Source: Agelaius tricolor (taxonomy: Eukaryota; Chordata; Aves; Passeriformes; Icteridae). From it: a DNA stretch of 64,000 bases. Positions 13,160 to 25,200 of the stretch are shown piece by piece. The stretch spans positions 25,518,744 to 25,582,743 of the forward strand of contig JALJCS010000004.1 of NCBI GenBank assembly GCA_023055355.1. Reading direction: 5' to 3'. The position numbers and the translations under genes are program-made. The notes below the pieces were generated by a model, which worked only from the letters and a program-made list of their open reading frames with translations, was not told where the DNA came from and searched no databases. Each line of letters begins with the position of its first letter. Position 1 is the stretch's first letter.

Positions 13160-13582
13160 AAAATTACAGAAGAGATGAGACTGAAAGTCAAAGTGAGTTA
13201 TCTGCTCCAACCTCCCTGCTCAAGCAAGGTCATCCCAGAGCACATTGCACAAGATTGTTTCCAGATGGCTCTTGAATATCTCCAAGAAGGAAAACTCTGG
13301 AACCTCTCTGGGCAATCTCTTCCAGTGGTCGGTCACTGTGCAGTAAAGAAGTTCCTTGTCATGTTCAGGTGGAACTTTTTGTGCATCACCCTCTTGTGCT
13401 GTTGCTTGGCACCTCCAAGCAGAGCCTGAATCCATGCACTGACACCCTCCCTTCAGATACTTGTATGTATTAATGAGGTGCCCTCTCCATTGTCTCCTCA
13501 TAAGACTGAACAGACTCAGCTCCCTCAGCCTTTTCTTGTAAGACAGATAGTCTCTCTAGTCCCTAATCATCTTGGCAGAGAA
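13160..13582 (-). mobile_element. CR1 LINE 3' region, 5'-truncated copy
   Basis: Read on the plus strand, the order is CCAACCTCCCTGCTCAAGC, GGTCATCCCAGAGCACATTG, GAATATCTCCAAGAAGG, CCTCTCTGGGCAATC, AGTAAAGAAGTTCCT and AGCTCCCTCAGCCTTTTC. This is the standard antisense reading of the bird CR1 3' region, so the element runs on the minus strand with its 3' end near 13160. Its upstream edge, near 13582, is at TCTAGTCCCTAATCATCTTGG. Length and divergence indicate an old fragment. The open frames at 13121-13429 and 13220-13501 lie inside it and are not genes. Confidence 0.85.
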
Positions 13583-14232
13583 TATTTGCTGCAGTTTAAA
13601 ATCAGCTGGTTTGTTTCATTTTATGTTAAAGCCTGATCAAGCATGAATCCCAAGTTACTTACTTCTACATTCTTTTCTTCAAAAATATCAGCTGCTAGAC
13701 AACATGGAATCTTTCAGACCAGAAATAAATACCTTGCCAAACATATACAGAAGAGAGTGAAAAAATATTTTTCATAAAAGTGTTTTCCCTGTTTATTAGA
13801 TTTCTTGGTACATTTAATAAAATTATTCCTTTCAAAGCATTATATTTTTTATATAACCTATACATTTAACTTTACTCATTCATATTGAATAAAAAATAAT
13901 CTCCCTTTGCATGTACAAAGCAAACAATGGTAATAATTTAGAGTGACAAAATTTTGAATAAGAAAAACTACCATTAGAAAGCAAAAGATCAATCTGTGTG
14001 AAAAAGTTTGTCTTTGAATAATAAAAATTCATATGCATTGACACCCATGAACCTTTCCTATGAAGTCTTTACTTTAAATGGAATTTACAATATTTTTAGG
14101 CTAACATTTTTATGTTAAAAAATCTAATTTCATTACTTTCCATAGATTAATGAAGCAGAATGATAGACTTATCCACAGCAATTCCTACAACAATTTCTTA
14201 TAAAATGTTTTGGAATAATAGAAGATTCCTAC
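13583..14232. other. AT-rich non-coding stretch, likely intron
   Basis: Nothing but AT-rich sequence is seen. On the minus strand it begins directly at the donor of the exon at 14233-14352, so it is the start of that gene's next intron. Confidence 0.55.
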
Positions 14233-14352
14233 CGGGTCTTCTGTTTTGTGGTTATCCAGCAAATCAGATAGGAAATCATCATGAAGACTTTCTCTCCGAA
14301 TCAATGTAAATTCACGTAGAAAAACTGCTCCTTGATTTTGGTCTCCAAAAAC
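14233..14352 (-). CDS. Single internal coding exon (40 codons) of an unidentified protein-coding gene
   Basis: On the minus strand a good acceptor, with branch-like TGCTAAT and the pyrimidine run GTTTTCCTTCTAG, leads into 120 nt. The other two frames have stops; this one gives 40 uninterrupted codons in phase 0. The segment ends ...GACCCG and is followed by the donor GTAGGA. The peptide opens VFGDQNQGAVFLREF, has IRRES at about residues 18-22 (an RRxS motif of the protein kinase A type), then acidic SLHDDFLSDLLD, and closes NHKTEDP. It has no membrane segment or cysteine. Both boundaries are phase 0, so the exon could be skipped without a frameshift. The composition looks coding and unlike the flanks. 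I do not recognise the protein. No adjacent exon was identified, so the flanking introns are probably long. It could also be an exon of a pseudogene, but the intact frame and splice sites argue against that. Confidence 0.72.
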
Positions 14353-16506
14353 CTAGAAGGAAAACACAATATTAGCAAATGCAAAATTTTAATTCTTTCA
14401 TAGAAATGATCCTAATATCTAGAAAAATATGACTGGAAGATGAAAAAAGCCAGTTAATGGTCCTCTGTCTTCCAGTACTACACTTGTTCTAACCAGATGG
14501 CCTTGCCATTAATGAGAACACTGACATGCATTTAAAGAGTGTCATTACGGTTATAAATAATTTCCATTTACATGAAATTCTTCTGTGGAAGAAGTTTCTA
14601 TATCAATATTTACATCTATGGTTTGTAAGACAGTAATGTTTAAAAACTCTTTTGTTAAATGAGTTAATACTTAAATTATTTTTACTTTATGAAACAGATA
14701 ATGTTTGTCCAGAATTTTGATGGCTCTATCATAAGAAGATAGAGCTTAAAACTTTGAAGAGACAGAAAAAATTATTCATAAGTACTTTGACTAGCAAACT
14801 CCAAAATGCACATGCATTGAAAATAATTTAAACTAAGTTGTATCTATTCTTTTTAGAAATATATATATATATATAAGCTACTGAGAAAGAGGTTGTTTCA
14901 TCAGTGGTTGAACTAAGCAATTACTATCAAAATGTCCTACGTACAATCACAACATTTTTATATATTTTAGAAATAAATAATGAAACTAAATCCACATTCT
15001 TCAAGTTCTCACATCCATTTTTTCTTTGGTTGTTGAAGCCAAAGAACTTTTTTAGGTATAAATTTAAAGTTTTGGAAACCAGTGAAATATGAGGGACATT
15101 TTTGGAACCTGTCAAAACATTGTTGTTTCATTAGACTAACTCTAAAGAATTCCACTACAGGTGAAATATCCATAAAGGTTGTTAACAACCAGGAATAGGG
15201 ACTGTATTATCTCTGGAAATCTAGTAGATTTTTCCATTACCAGCATTTCACAACTTATTTGGGAGGCCATTCAGCTTGAGAGAACAGTATGCTTTATCAA
15301 AATGACTAAGTAAGGATACTTTATTATTTGACAACAGTGACCACACTAGTGTGAATTAGACAAATGCAACTACCATAAATAATTGATTTATATGAGATTC
15401 TGATTTCTGTTCCAGAAAAGTAAAAAGTATCTGTTTATGTTATACATCTGGATGGACACTATATAAGATACTATAATATACTATAATGAGGAGCAGAGGA
15501 TATAGTATTTCCTCACTAAGGCACAGTACTTCTAAATGGACTGTTATTACTCACAAGAGTTGCAATTACTACCTTTTACTAAGAAGAAAGTCCATGTTCT
15601 CCTGCTTTTATTATGACTTCTTCTATTCATCTTTCTGTACAGACAGGTGCCATTGTTCTGCTCTACTTACTCTAATTGAGAAGTTCAAAGGGCTAGTGAG
15701 TAACGTGACATTTAAGTGTCCAGGGGGAGAAAGAAGCACAGATTTGCCTTCCTTTCCCAACAAGTGAGTTGGTATTGCTTTTTTGGAGGAGGTAATACTC
15801 CCTGCCAGCTAGGAACTGAGATCAGAGCTTCTGTAAGGCTAGGGCAATTATAATAGGCTGACCAGAAGAAGATTATCTAATTAATTTACAGAGGGAAATA
15901 GGAATTTCTGTGATGTTGGGTAATGGTAAGAATTGAATCCCTGAATCCAAACCATATGCACCGGAACATAATAGATGTTTTCTTTGATATAAAATTCTTG
16001 CTTCTAGTAGTGAAATAGAGAGCACCTAAGTCTTCTGGTTGCTTTGAGATCCTCTGCTGTAAATTTTATTTTTTTTTTTAAGAATACAGGAAGAAAAAGA
16101 ACATCACATAAAAGGAATAGTTTTACAGGAGTAGGGTTTTAAAATTTATAGTTAGCTTCCCATATTGTGGATAACATTGAGAGATACACCCACTGATTTT
16201 ATTTTTATATTATTGAGTCATAACAATGAAGAATCCTCAGGGGTGTCTGAGGAAGAAACATGCATATGCCCCAAAGAAAAAGAAGCACTGTTACAGACGT
16301 ATTCTTTTTTGACAAATCATTATCTTACAAATAAAAATGTTCTTGGAATAGGTCATACTTCATAAAAATGCTTCACCTCAAGATTGGCAAAAACTGTCCA
16401 AAGAATTAAAGTAATTTCAAGAAAGGAAATCTGTTCTTTTATTTTACTTTGGAATAATAGCATCTACTTGTGATTTTAAACACTTGTGATCAGCAAATCT
16501 AATGAT
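14353..16506. other. AT-rich non-coding stretch, likely intron
   Basis: On the minus strand this is the intron entering the exon at 14233-14352. An (AT)n run lies at 14859-14875. The paired frames on opposite strands at 14904-15115 and the frames at 15486-15767 and 16165-16365 have no splice or domain support. Confidence 0.55.
14859..14875. repeat. (AT)n microsatellite
   Basis: About eight AT units in a row. Confidence 0.85.
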
Positions 16507-17275
16507 AAAAATTATAAAATTATAGAATTAAGTTAGAAAATATACATAAAATCACCTAGTCCAACTTTTAATCCAGCACTGCCAAGTCCACCACTAAACC
16601 AAATCCCTAAGTGCCTCATCCAGATGTCTTTTAAGTACCTCTAGGGATGGTGACTCAACCAGGTCCCTGGGCAGCTGGTTCCAATGCTTCCCAACTTTTT
16701 CTGTGATTAATTTTTCCTAATATCTAATCTAAATCTAGCCTGGCAAAATTCAAGGGCATCTCCTCTTATCCTATTGCTTGTTACCTGGAGAAGAGGTAAG
16801 ACTGAAACTCCTTTTCTCCAGAAAAATTACGCTCAGCTACCCCAACCCTTTCCTCATGAGACTTATGCTTCATACCCTTCGCCATCTCCACTGCCTGTCT
16901 CTGGATACGCTCCAGTATCTCAATGTCCTTCCTATCACAAAGGACCTAAAACTGAACACAAGATTGGAGGTGTGGCTTCACAAGTGCCAAGTACAGGAGG
17001 ACAATCACTGCCCTGGTCCTGCTGGCCACACTTTTGCTGGTTTGGACCAGGATGCTACTGGACTTCTTGGTCCCCTGGGCACAGCTGGCTCATGTCCAGC
17101 CACTGTCACCAGGTCCTTTACCTATTGGGCAGCTTTCCAGACACTCTGCCCCCAGCCTGTGGTGCTGCTTGGAGTTGTTGTGATCCAAATGCAGGACATG
17201 GCACCAGGTCTCATTGAACATCATACCACTGACCTTTTCCCATCAATCCAGCCTGTCCAGATCCCTGTGTTATTA
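16507..17275 (-). mobile_element. CR1 LINE 3' region, second subfamily
   Basis: The plus strand reads CACCTAGTCCAAC, then CAACCAGGTCCCTGGGCAGC, then GGAGGTGTGGCTTCACAAGTG, CACTGCCCTGGTCCTGCTGG, GGCTCATGTCCAGCCACTG and finally CCAGCCTGTCCAGATCCCTG. This is the antisense reading of the CR1 subfamily whose 3' UTR carries the 'lead into city/track' type words seen across birds. It is clearly distinct from the copy at 13160-13582. The element is on the minus strand and is about 770 bp. The open frames of 147 and 181 codons at 16774-17323 lie wholly in this antisense UTR and are artefacts. Confidence 0.85.
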
Positions 17276-20052
17276 ATTTTAGAAGTCAAATTACAATGTA
17301 AAGAGTCATTTCATCACCAATGATTCACCTTCCTATTTTGCTTATTTTGTTCCTATAAAAATATACCCATATTCTGAAAATTCTTTTCCGTATAAGAATC
17401 AGCTTCCTGTTATTAAAACTCCAATCTGTTTTTCAAAATAAATGAAATCTGTTGCTAAAGAATGCATATACATTAATAAATTATTACTAGCAATAAATTA
17501 TTGCTAATCCTTAAAACTTAAGTGTCTACCATATCAACATTAATGCTCTGACTACTTATAATTACATAGGTGGGAAATAGGCACTATTCCAAAGGAAGGG
17601 ACAGAGATAAGCAGTCAAAAGAAAAAAGACATTGGGATACTGAAAATGAAGGAAAAGATGAGAAATAAAAGACCCAAAAGTGAAGTAATGAAAGAATGAA
17701 AGTAAAGAAAGAAAGATTTTTTTTTTTTAATTTATCAAATATGAATGGTAAAGTCTTGAAAAAATGAAGAGGACTGAAAGTATGTGGCCATCTAAAGAAG
17801 GTTATTCTTTGCCTGATTCATATAATATACTTTCCTCCTTTGAGTAGTAGCTCACTCTGTGTTAGCTTTAACTTATACATCATCTGATACAACGTACTTA
17901 AAGTAGAGTATCTTCATCCTTACTGAGAGAGCTGGATTCAAAGATCCATCCATTAAAGATCATCCATTAATAATGAATGTCAATAAATTGGAATAATGTC
18001 CTGAAAGACTGTTTTTTTCATTTTTCAAGTTTTCCTTGAAGTCCTGATTACATATGCATCACCATTTCATTCTCTCAGGAAACCTATTTTCATCATAACA
18101 CAGCCATCATATTTCTCATCTACCTTCATTCAGTTTATGATCAGACAAGCTTAGGAAATATCTCCAAAAATACCCCAAAGCAGCCTTTTTTAAGCAGTGA
18201 GGAAATCATGCAAAGGAACAGTGGCCTGACAGAAATCTGACCTTTATCAGCAGCAGTCATAAGCATCAATAAGTAGCTTTTCACGAATTTGCAAACAACA
18301 TTGTAAATGAGGTTTCACTAGTGCACATGAAAATCAAAGGCATATAACTGAAGTTTCTCAGCATGAGGAAGATATCTGGGTATTCAGTTGCTCAAACAAC
18401 TTTGCAAAGGAGCCTTTTATGAAATTGTTATGTGATAAAATTCCAGCAAATACCTAAGCAATAATGTTTTTCTTATTTTTCAGTTTCTATCTCGCTTAAA
18501 TCAATGCAAAACATAAATTGTTCCATAAGATCCAGTGGTGTGAGTCCATAAGGAGGAAATTTTTGAGGAATCAGGCTGAAAAATACATAATTAGAAAATA
18601 AAAGACCCAACACAAAACAGCAGATGAAAGGATGTGTCCCATCCAACACAATCTAAGTTTTCTTGCATTTTATTACTGTCCCACTGTGGGACTAGCTCCA
18701 TTAATTTTGCTGTGACCAGCAATAAAGTAAGCTACTGGTAATTATTGTTAGCAAGATGTAATACTAATATTTTGCTGAATTCACAAGGCACAAGACTAAC
18801 AGCACAGGCTTGGAATCTGATGTAAATAATCCTACTACCTTGGATATCACCTTTCTCAGCACAGATGAGGAGTTTCCAAGTACCTCGCTCAGAAAGCAGA
18901 AATATCAAATGTGGCCTCAAATATTTATAATTAATCACTTAGGCACATTCCATGAGTAGTTTCAAGGTGACAGTTGCTCTGTTAAAGCTTTTTGTATTTT
19001 GAATTTTCAAATTCTAAAGCACACAGAAAATTATGTTTTGACTAACATCAAAACTAGTGGCAAAAAAACCTGTTTATTAAAAATACTTCTGATAAAATTG
19101 TTTAAAAAACAGATTCTTTCATTTTTCTTTTTTTTTACAAAGAGGCCTACAGTGTTTTGACAATGAGAAGAGGACTACTTTGCTAGCTGTTACTATGAAT
19201 CTCTTGACTTTCTTGACAGAAACAAACTGAAACAGGAAACATGACCAAATTCAGGATATTAAATATCAGAAAGGGTAGCAGTGACATTGATAGTGAGGGA
19301 TGAGGAATGCAGGCTTTTAACAAGCCAAGTTATTGTACATTGCCTTTTTTTAGACTAAACTGCACTCCAAACACCATAACAACTTGTGCATGTATTTCAA
19401 TTCTGAATTACTCTCCATAAAACCTAACAACAACGTTCTACTTTACTGCCCACACTTCCAAGAGAAAGAGTGCTGCACTTTTACATGGGTGACAAGGGCT
19501 TTACTGCGTCCTTCAGCCCTGTCAATCACGCAAGAAGGAAAGGCATCCCAGAAGGCTCAAAGGTGTGTATAAACAGCTGCAAGCTGTCAAATAAACTGAT
19601 TCCTACCACTGTTGCCTCAAGAAATTGTTTAACAAAATCTCATAGGGATTTCTGAAATAAGAAATTATTACTATTTGCTTTAATCTGCCACAGTTTTGTG
19701 CTGCAATGGAGATCCAAAATTTCTTTTCCATTATTTTCCAAACTAAAAGAGAGTAGGTAGAGGGGAGTACAAGTCCAATACCAAATTCAGAAGCAATTAT
19801 AGTCTGGCTCTAAATCTAAATTGTGAAAGCTGTTTGTTTTTATCAAAGTCCATGTAAAAATTTAAAATATGCAGAAACATTACTGCCCAATTCTGCCACC
19901 GTTAATCATTCTGAACACTTTTCATTTCTCCATGGAGACCCAGAAAGTATTGCACAATTTAAAATCTATTTTGCATGTCATCTTCTGGGAATTTTTTGCA
20001 TTTGAGCACACTATGTTTTTAAGGTAAATATATCCTAAAAGAGATACTACCC

Positions 20053-20094
20053 TATTTAATTAAGGATATTTAATTAAGGACATTTAATTAAGGA
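20053..20094. repeat. Three 14-bp tandem copies containing TTAATTAA
   Basis: Three consecutive units of TATTTAATTAAGGA, the last beginning with C instead of T. Each contains the 8-bp palindrome TTAATTAA. Confidence 0.9.
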
Positions 20095-20752
20095 CATCCA
20101 AGTGCTATGTTTCCTCATTATACTTTCAGAAATGTTTAAAATTTTCCCAATGAATTTTCTAAGTCCCCATAGGGAAATAGGCAGATTCAGGTGAACAGAG
20201 AGACTGTCAATGAATTTGTAAAAAGATTTAAAAATTTTAAGTGTTTGCTGTCATGCAGTCAACCCATGCTTTAAACCAACGACTAGAAGAATACATATGA
20301 GAGATAAGGTAGAATCCAAACTAAAAATTTAATATTTAGACAGAAGCAAGCAGCTCAATCTTAAATTTTTATTTCTCTTTCATCATTTCTGTCTTGCAGA
20401 TTGGACCCTAGAGCTGTGAAAAACGACTGTTCTCCCCATGGAAAATCCTGCCCCTTCCATGAAATTTAGGGGTTTTATTATTAGTTCAGTGAAATGGTTT
20501 TATTGCCAAAGCAACAACAAGGGAAAAAAACAATAAATCTTTGATTTTTCTTTCATTTTTATGAAGTTAGACAATATGATATGTTTCATTTCTAAGCCAC
20601 TGTTGTAAAGTTAAAGAAAATTTAGGGTTTTTTTAATAAATCATCCAGATGTGATGGCATTAAGCTCCCAGGGCCTAATGTCCTGTGACATTCCCAGTGC
20701 ATAGTCCTGTGACAAATGTGCTCATGTGAGTATAGTTACTTTTCATATGAGC

Positions 20753-20804
20753 CTCTCCATTACAGGTATGCTGGAAAGTCACTCTCCATTACTGGTATGC
20801 TGGA
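20753..20804. repeat. Imperfect tandem duplication, period 29 bp
   Basis: CTCTCCATTACAGGTATGCTGGA-like 23-mers lie at 20753-20775 and 20782-20804 and differ at one base. A shorter GTCCTGTGACA word also occurs twice just upstream. Confidence 0.85.
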
Positions 20805-22179
20805 GTGTTGTCAGTATACAGAAAATATTTATTACCATGTGGAAAGGCAGAAGAAAACTCAGGTGATTGTACACACAACTCTCATGCAGTCAACAGTGAA
20901 TAGAGAGGACATAAGGAAGTAGTCAGATTCTCAGCAGATAAACTGGGGTTAGTTCTTCACCTTCAATTCTTTATTACCCTTGGCAAAGATTCAGCACCTC
21001 TGCTTAAGGTGTAGAAGACTGTCCCACGCCTAAGCTAACTGCTGTCAGCATATTTTTTCTTTCTTTCTTTCCTGTAAGTAAAGTCTGAAGGGAAGTTCAC
21101 TTTGTTCATGCAGAATTTGTTTTCTTTAAGCTAGCATTTAGAGGTTAGTTTCACAGCTTTTCATAGCTGTGATAGATAATAGCTTGTTCTTGCCTTACAA
21201 CCCTTAGATTTTATGGCTTTGATTCTCAGCTTGCTGTCTTTCAAACGGAACAAAGGGTTGTCTCGATTTATGAACAAAATAAATTCTAAGCCAACATTCT
21301 TAACTACTGCAATATCTTCTTCTGATAGCTCAAAATAGCATGTCATGAGCAGGAAAAGTTATATAAGAGAAACAAGGAAACAAAAAGTCTTTACCCCCAT
21401 GGAAAAGAAACTTTTCCTGAGACCGGATTATCAAAAATACTGCTTTCTGATTCCAATCTTTCCAAACAGTGATAAAATTATAGTTTCTGAATTAACAGCC
21501 AGAAGTTGGCTTTATGAAGTTGGCTACTTTTTGTAGTGGGTTTGAAGGTTTAGAATTTTTTAAGAGAGAAGGATGTTCTTGTTTGGCTTCTCTGAAGGTA
21601 CTCACATGGTGCCTTAAAATACGAACACAAATAGCAATGTATTTCCCAAGGGAATCTTTTATTCAACAGTGAAATGTTCCCACCAGAAATCTTTTTTGCT
21701 GTTCTTGAAATATATTTAATCTTTTTTTCTTTCCTCCTTGCCTTTCCACACAGAACGAATTCATTATTATCTTAATGGTAATATCCTGACTTCTTTTAAA
21801 GCTCTGTGAAGGAAATGTGAATTTGTGCTAATTATTTTCAGTTCTTAAACAACCACAATAGCAGAGTCTGGTTAATGTTTTCATTGAAGGAATTATTTAA
21901 GCTCCATTTCAGTCTCTCATTATAAATGAACAAAAGAAATAAAAAGTGATTTGCACTCAAGAATTACAGCTTGAAGTGTCCCTCAGACAAAAGCACCAGC
22001 TACCAACATCTTGGACAGACATTAGCAATGATGGGGATAGATTTGTAAAGCATGCACACGCCTACACTTGACCCACAGTCTACCAACAAGAGAGAAAGCC
22101 AATATGGCCCCATTAAATGGAGAGGCAAAAATACAGAATGAACAAAAACACAGCAATTATCCTGCTGCCAAGCAACCAT

Positions 22180-22218
22180 AGGAAAAGAAAAAAAAAAAAG
22201 GAGAGGGGGAGGGGAAAG
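22180..22218. repeat. Pure purine tract
   Basis: An uninterrupted run of A and G of about 39 bases, A-rich then G-rich. A further A/G-rich segment continues to about 22260. Confidence 0.85.
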
Positions 22219-25200
22219 TGGAGAAACAACAAGAGAAAAAACAAGTAAAGAAAAAAAAAAGCAGACTGGGGATAAAAAAGGTGAAGTCCAATAGAAGCAA
22301 AAACCCCAAAGCTATAGAATTCCTTTAAAATCCTGTTGATTAGAACCTTCTTTCTGGGTATAGTTAACACAAAATACATCAAGGTTAAAAAGCTTCATGA
22401 ACTAGAACTGAAATTATACTTCAGAATTACCTAGTTTCTAATTTACTAGATAAACAGGGCATATTTAGATGGGTATGGCTTCTTATCTCCATGAAAATTA
22501 TTTAAAAAAGCCACCAAATTTCTACTGTGCTTAGAGCAAGACTGTGTCCCAGGCCTAAACAGATTTACTTTCTAAAATAAGCCAAATAAATACTGTTGTT
22601 CAAAATACTTGAAATCAGACACATTAATTTCTATGATATAAAATTAAACAAAACCAAAATATAAGGTCTGAAGAATTGATTTTCTGCTGTTTCTTTTGCT
22701 GCCTTGCTTTGTTCACCATGAACAAGTATTGCTCAAATGTAATTATTTAGAAGCTGCATCAGTTTTTAAATGGCCAAAATTAGTATGTGCCATGCAAGAA
22801 TATGGAGCAAGTAACAGATTTAGAAATCATTCTACAAGCTTCAGTATGTTCATTTAACAATGCACTTTGTCACTGATCTGCAATATTTTCCTAAAGGCCA
22901 GAAAAGACAGAAAACAATGTCAAATTGCATGAACAAATAATCATCTGAGATTAGCAAGACCAGTCATTCCCAAATGTCATCTAATCAGCAGTAAAGGATT
23001 TCAAATTATTATTGGCATGAAAGTAAGCATAAAATAAATATGTTTTTCAACATATATCACAATTAGCTGCACTTAAATTATCACCATATATTTATTGTGT
23101 TATTTTTTAGCATTTTAGAAAAAATCAGAGAAATGCAACTTTCCCAAAGTGAGAAGATAAGAAATTACAAATATGCATTCAGGAAAATAATGGATTTGAC
23201 AGTCTAATTTAATATGGAGACTGAATATTTTGAAGAAGTAATTCTTTTTCTTCCTCTTTGAATCCCATTGCTCAGAAGGTTTTTTTTTTATTTCATCTAT
23301 GGAATCCCCTCAGCTTCCTTGAATTTTCTGTTTTGGAAGAAGAAACTGGCAAGTTCTTCAGAATCACTTCATCAAACTTCCTGGGAACTCTGAGCATTGA
23401 ATATTTTCCTTATGAAAATAAAACTTTAAAATTATAATCTTCACATTTTCTTCAGTACTTGAATTTTGGGCTTTTGTGACCCCAGACTGATAAGCATCAC
23501 TTTTAAACAAAGGAATCAAACTACTCATTTGCCTTCTTCTTTTTATGTTAAATGTTTTTATGTTAGAGACTAAGGAGCTCTGTAGAAAATTCACTAAACT
23601 GACATTATAGACATTGTCTCAAATCCTACTGACATGGAGTTCAACTACTTACAATGGAAGGCCCTGGATATATTTTTTTTAATCTCAATCGTATTATTGC
23701 AAAAAAAAAAGGAATTTAATATAATTCTTCAGGTGGGATTATTTAAGAAAACAAAGTTTGTTTATTACTGTCATATGGTTGTGCCTCTGACCACCTCTAC
23801 TTTGTTAAGAGTTAGAATTTCAGGAGTGATCTACCAGATTGCTTGGTCATTACCTATACAGTATTTTCTGCTAATCAAATCTTACAGTATTCACAGCAAT
23901 ACTGCAGATATTTGAAATAGCTAACACAGTAGTAGAAAACAGTAGAAATTCTATCTTTATAACTTGTCATTCAATTAGATAGGTTTCAGTGATTTAATGT
24001 CTTTACAACAAAGGACTACATACTCCATTTATTCCAGATAAGTATGCTTTTTTGTGGCTGGGTGGCCAAACAACCACTGTTTCCATCCAATTGTTTCCAA
24101 TTAATGGTTTTGCTTGTACTTCATCACCAGATTCATAAGCTTTTGTGACAGATTGCAAAATACTGCAATAGAAGCCATGATTTTCTTATGCCTGTGAGAT
24201 ATTACGTCTTCAGTAGGAAAATTATGAGAATAAGTAGCTCCATGGAATGAGATTTTTTGTACATCTTTTAACTGTGATTGTTATTTTATTAGAAGACCTG
24301 ATTCATAGATTCTGAGGAATCTTTTTCTTCAAATTGTATTTTAGTTTAGAAATACTCTTCATGAAATTTGTGATGCTTTCTGCCAGTGGTAAAACAGGTT
24401 TTAATAACATTAGAGTCCTTTCCATTCTGAATAGTTTGTGAATATAGGAGAGTTTTTGTGGTTTTTTGTTTTCCTTTGGGGCTGAAATAAGACAAAGATG
24501 TGTCTTTGTAGGATTGGAGGTTTTTTTCTTTTATATCTTTATATTTAAGATATGACTATTGCATGTGTTATCAATGAAGTCAGTTGGGTTGGGCTTTTGC
24601 AAGCAGAATTTCTCTCAGTTCTTTACATGCTAAATAAGCATCTGAATAATTCTGGAGGTGACGATAGCAGGGCTGGGCATTTGAAAAAAATTAGCAAGCA
24701 ACAGACCAGATATCTAGCTGTAGTAAATTAGCACAATTTCATTTCAACTATTGATTTTTACCAGCTGAAGAAGTACACCTGCTTAACAAAGATCATTTTG
24801 GTTTTTTAATCACAGCAGGATTTTCCAATTGTTTATTCAGTGTTCCTATATACATTTTTTGGGCTACACCTCTGAGAAGGTTACTCTGTTTCTAATTTAC
24901 TTTTAAAGATATTTTGAGGCCTTTTTATCTGTGTGCAGTGGCCATTGACACAGCAGCTGCCCAACACTACAAGATGGTGCATCCAGCCAGCTAACATCTT
25001 CCTCACACTGTTTCCAGCTCATACTTAACTGTAGTGCCTTTTCAAAGCACAACCAACATCCCCTACACTCCTTGTGTTACAGGGTGTCTCCCTATCTCTG
25101 CATAAAACACAGCATCCCTTTTACACTGTGATGTTTTCATACAGTCAATAATGAAAGAATTTCCTAGAACATGAGTCATATGCCTTTTGTGACAGGCTTA

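Noticed and set aside
16774..17323. Open frames of 147 and 181 codons, the longest on the plus strand
   Set aside because: They run antisense through the CR1 3' region, and two frames overlap throughout. The sequence is explained by the LINE.
20397..20470. Acceptor-like TTTCTGTCTTGCAG followed by a 22-codon frame to a stop
   Set aside because: It is too short, with no partner exon and no recognisable peptide.
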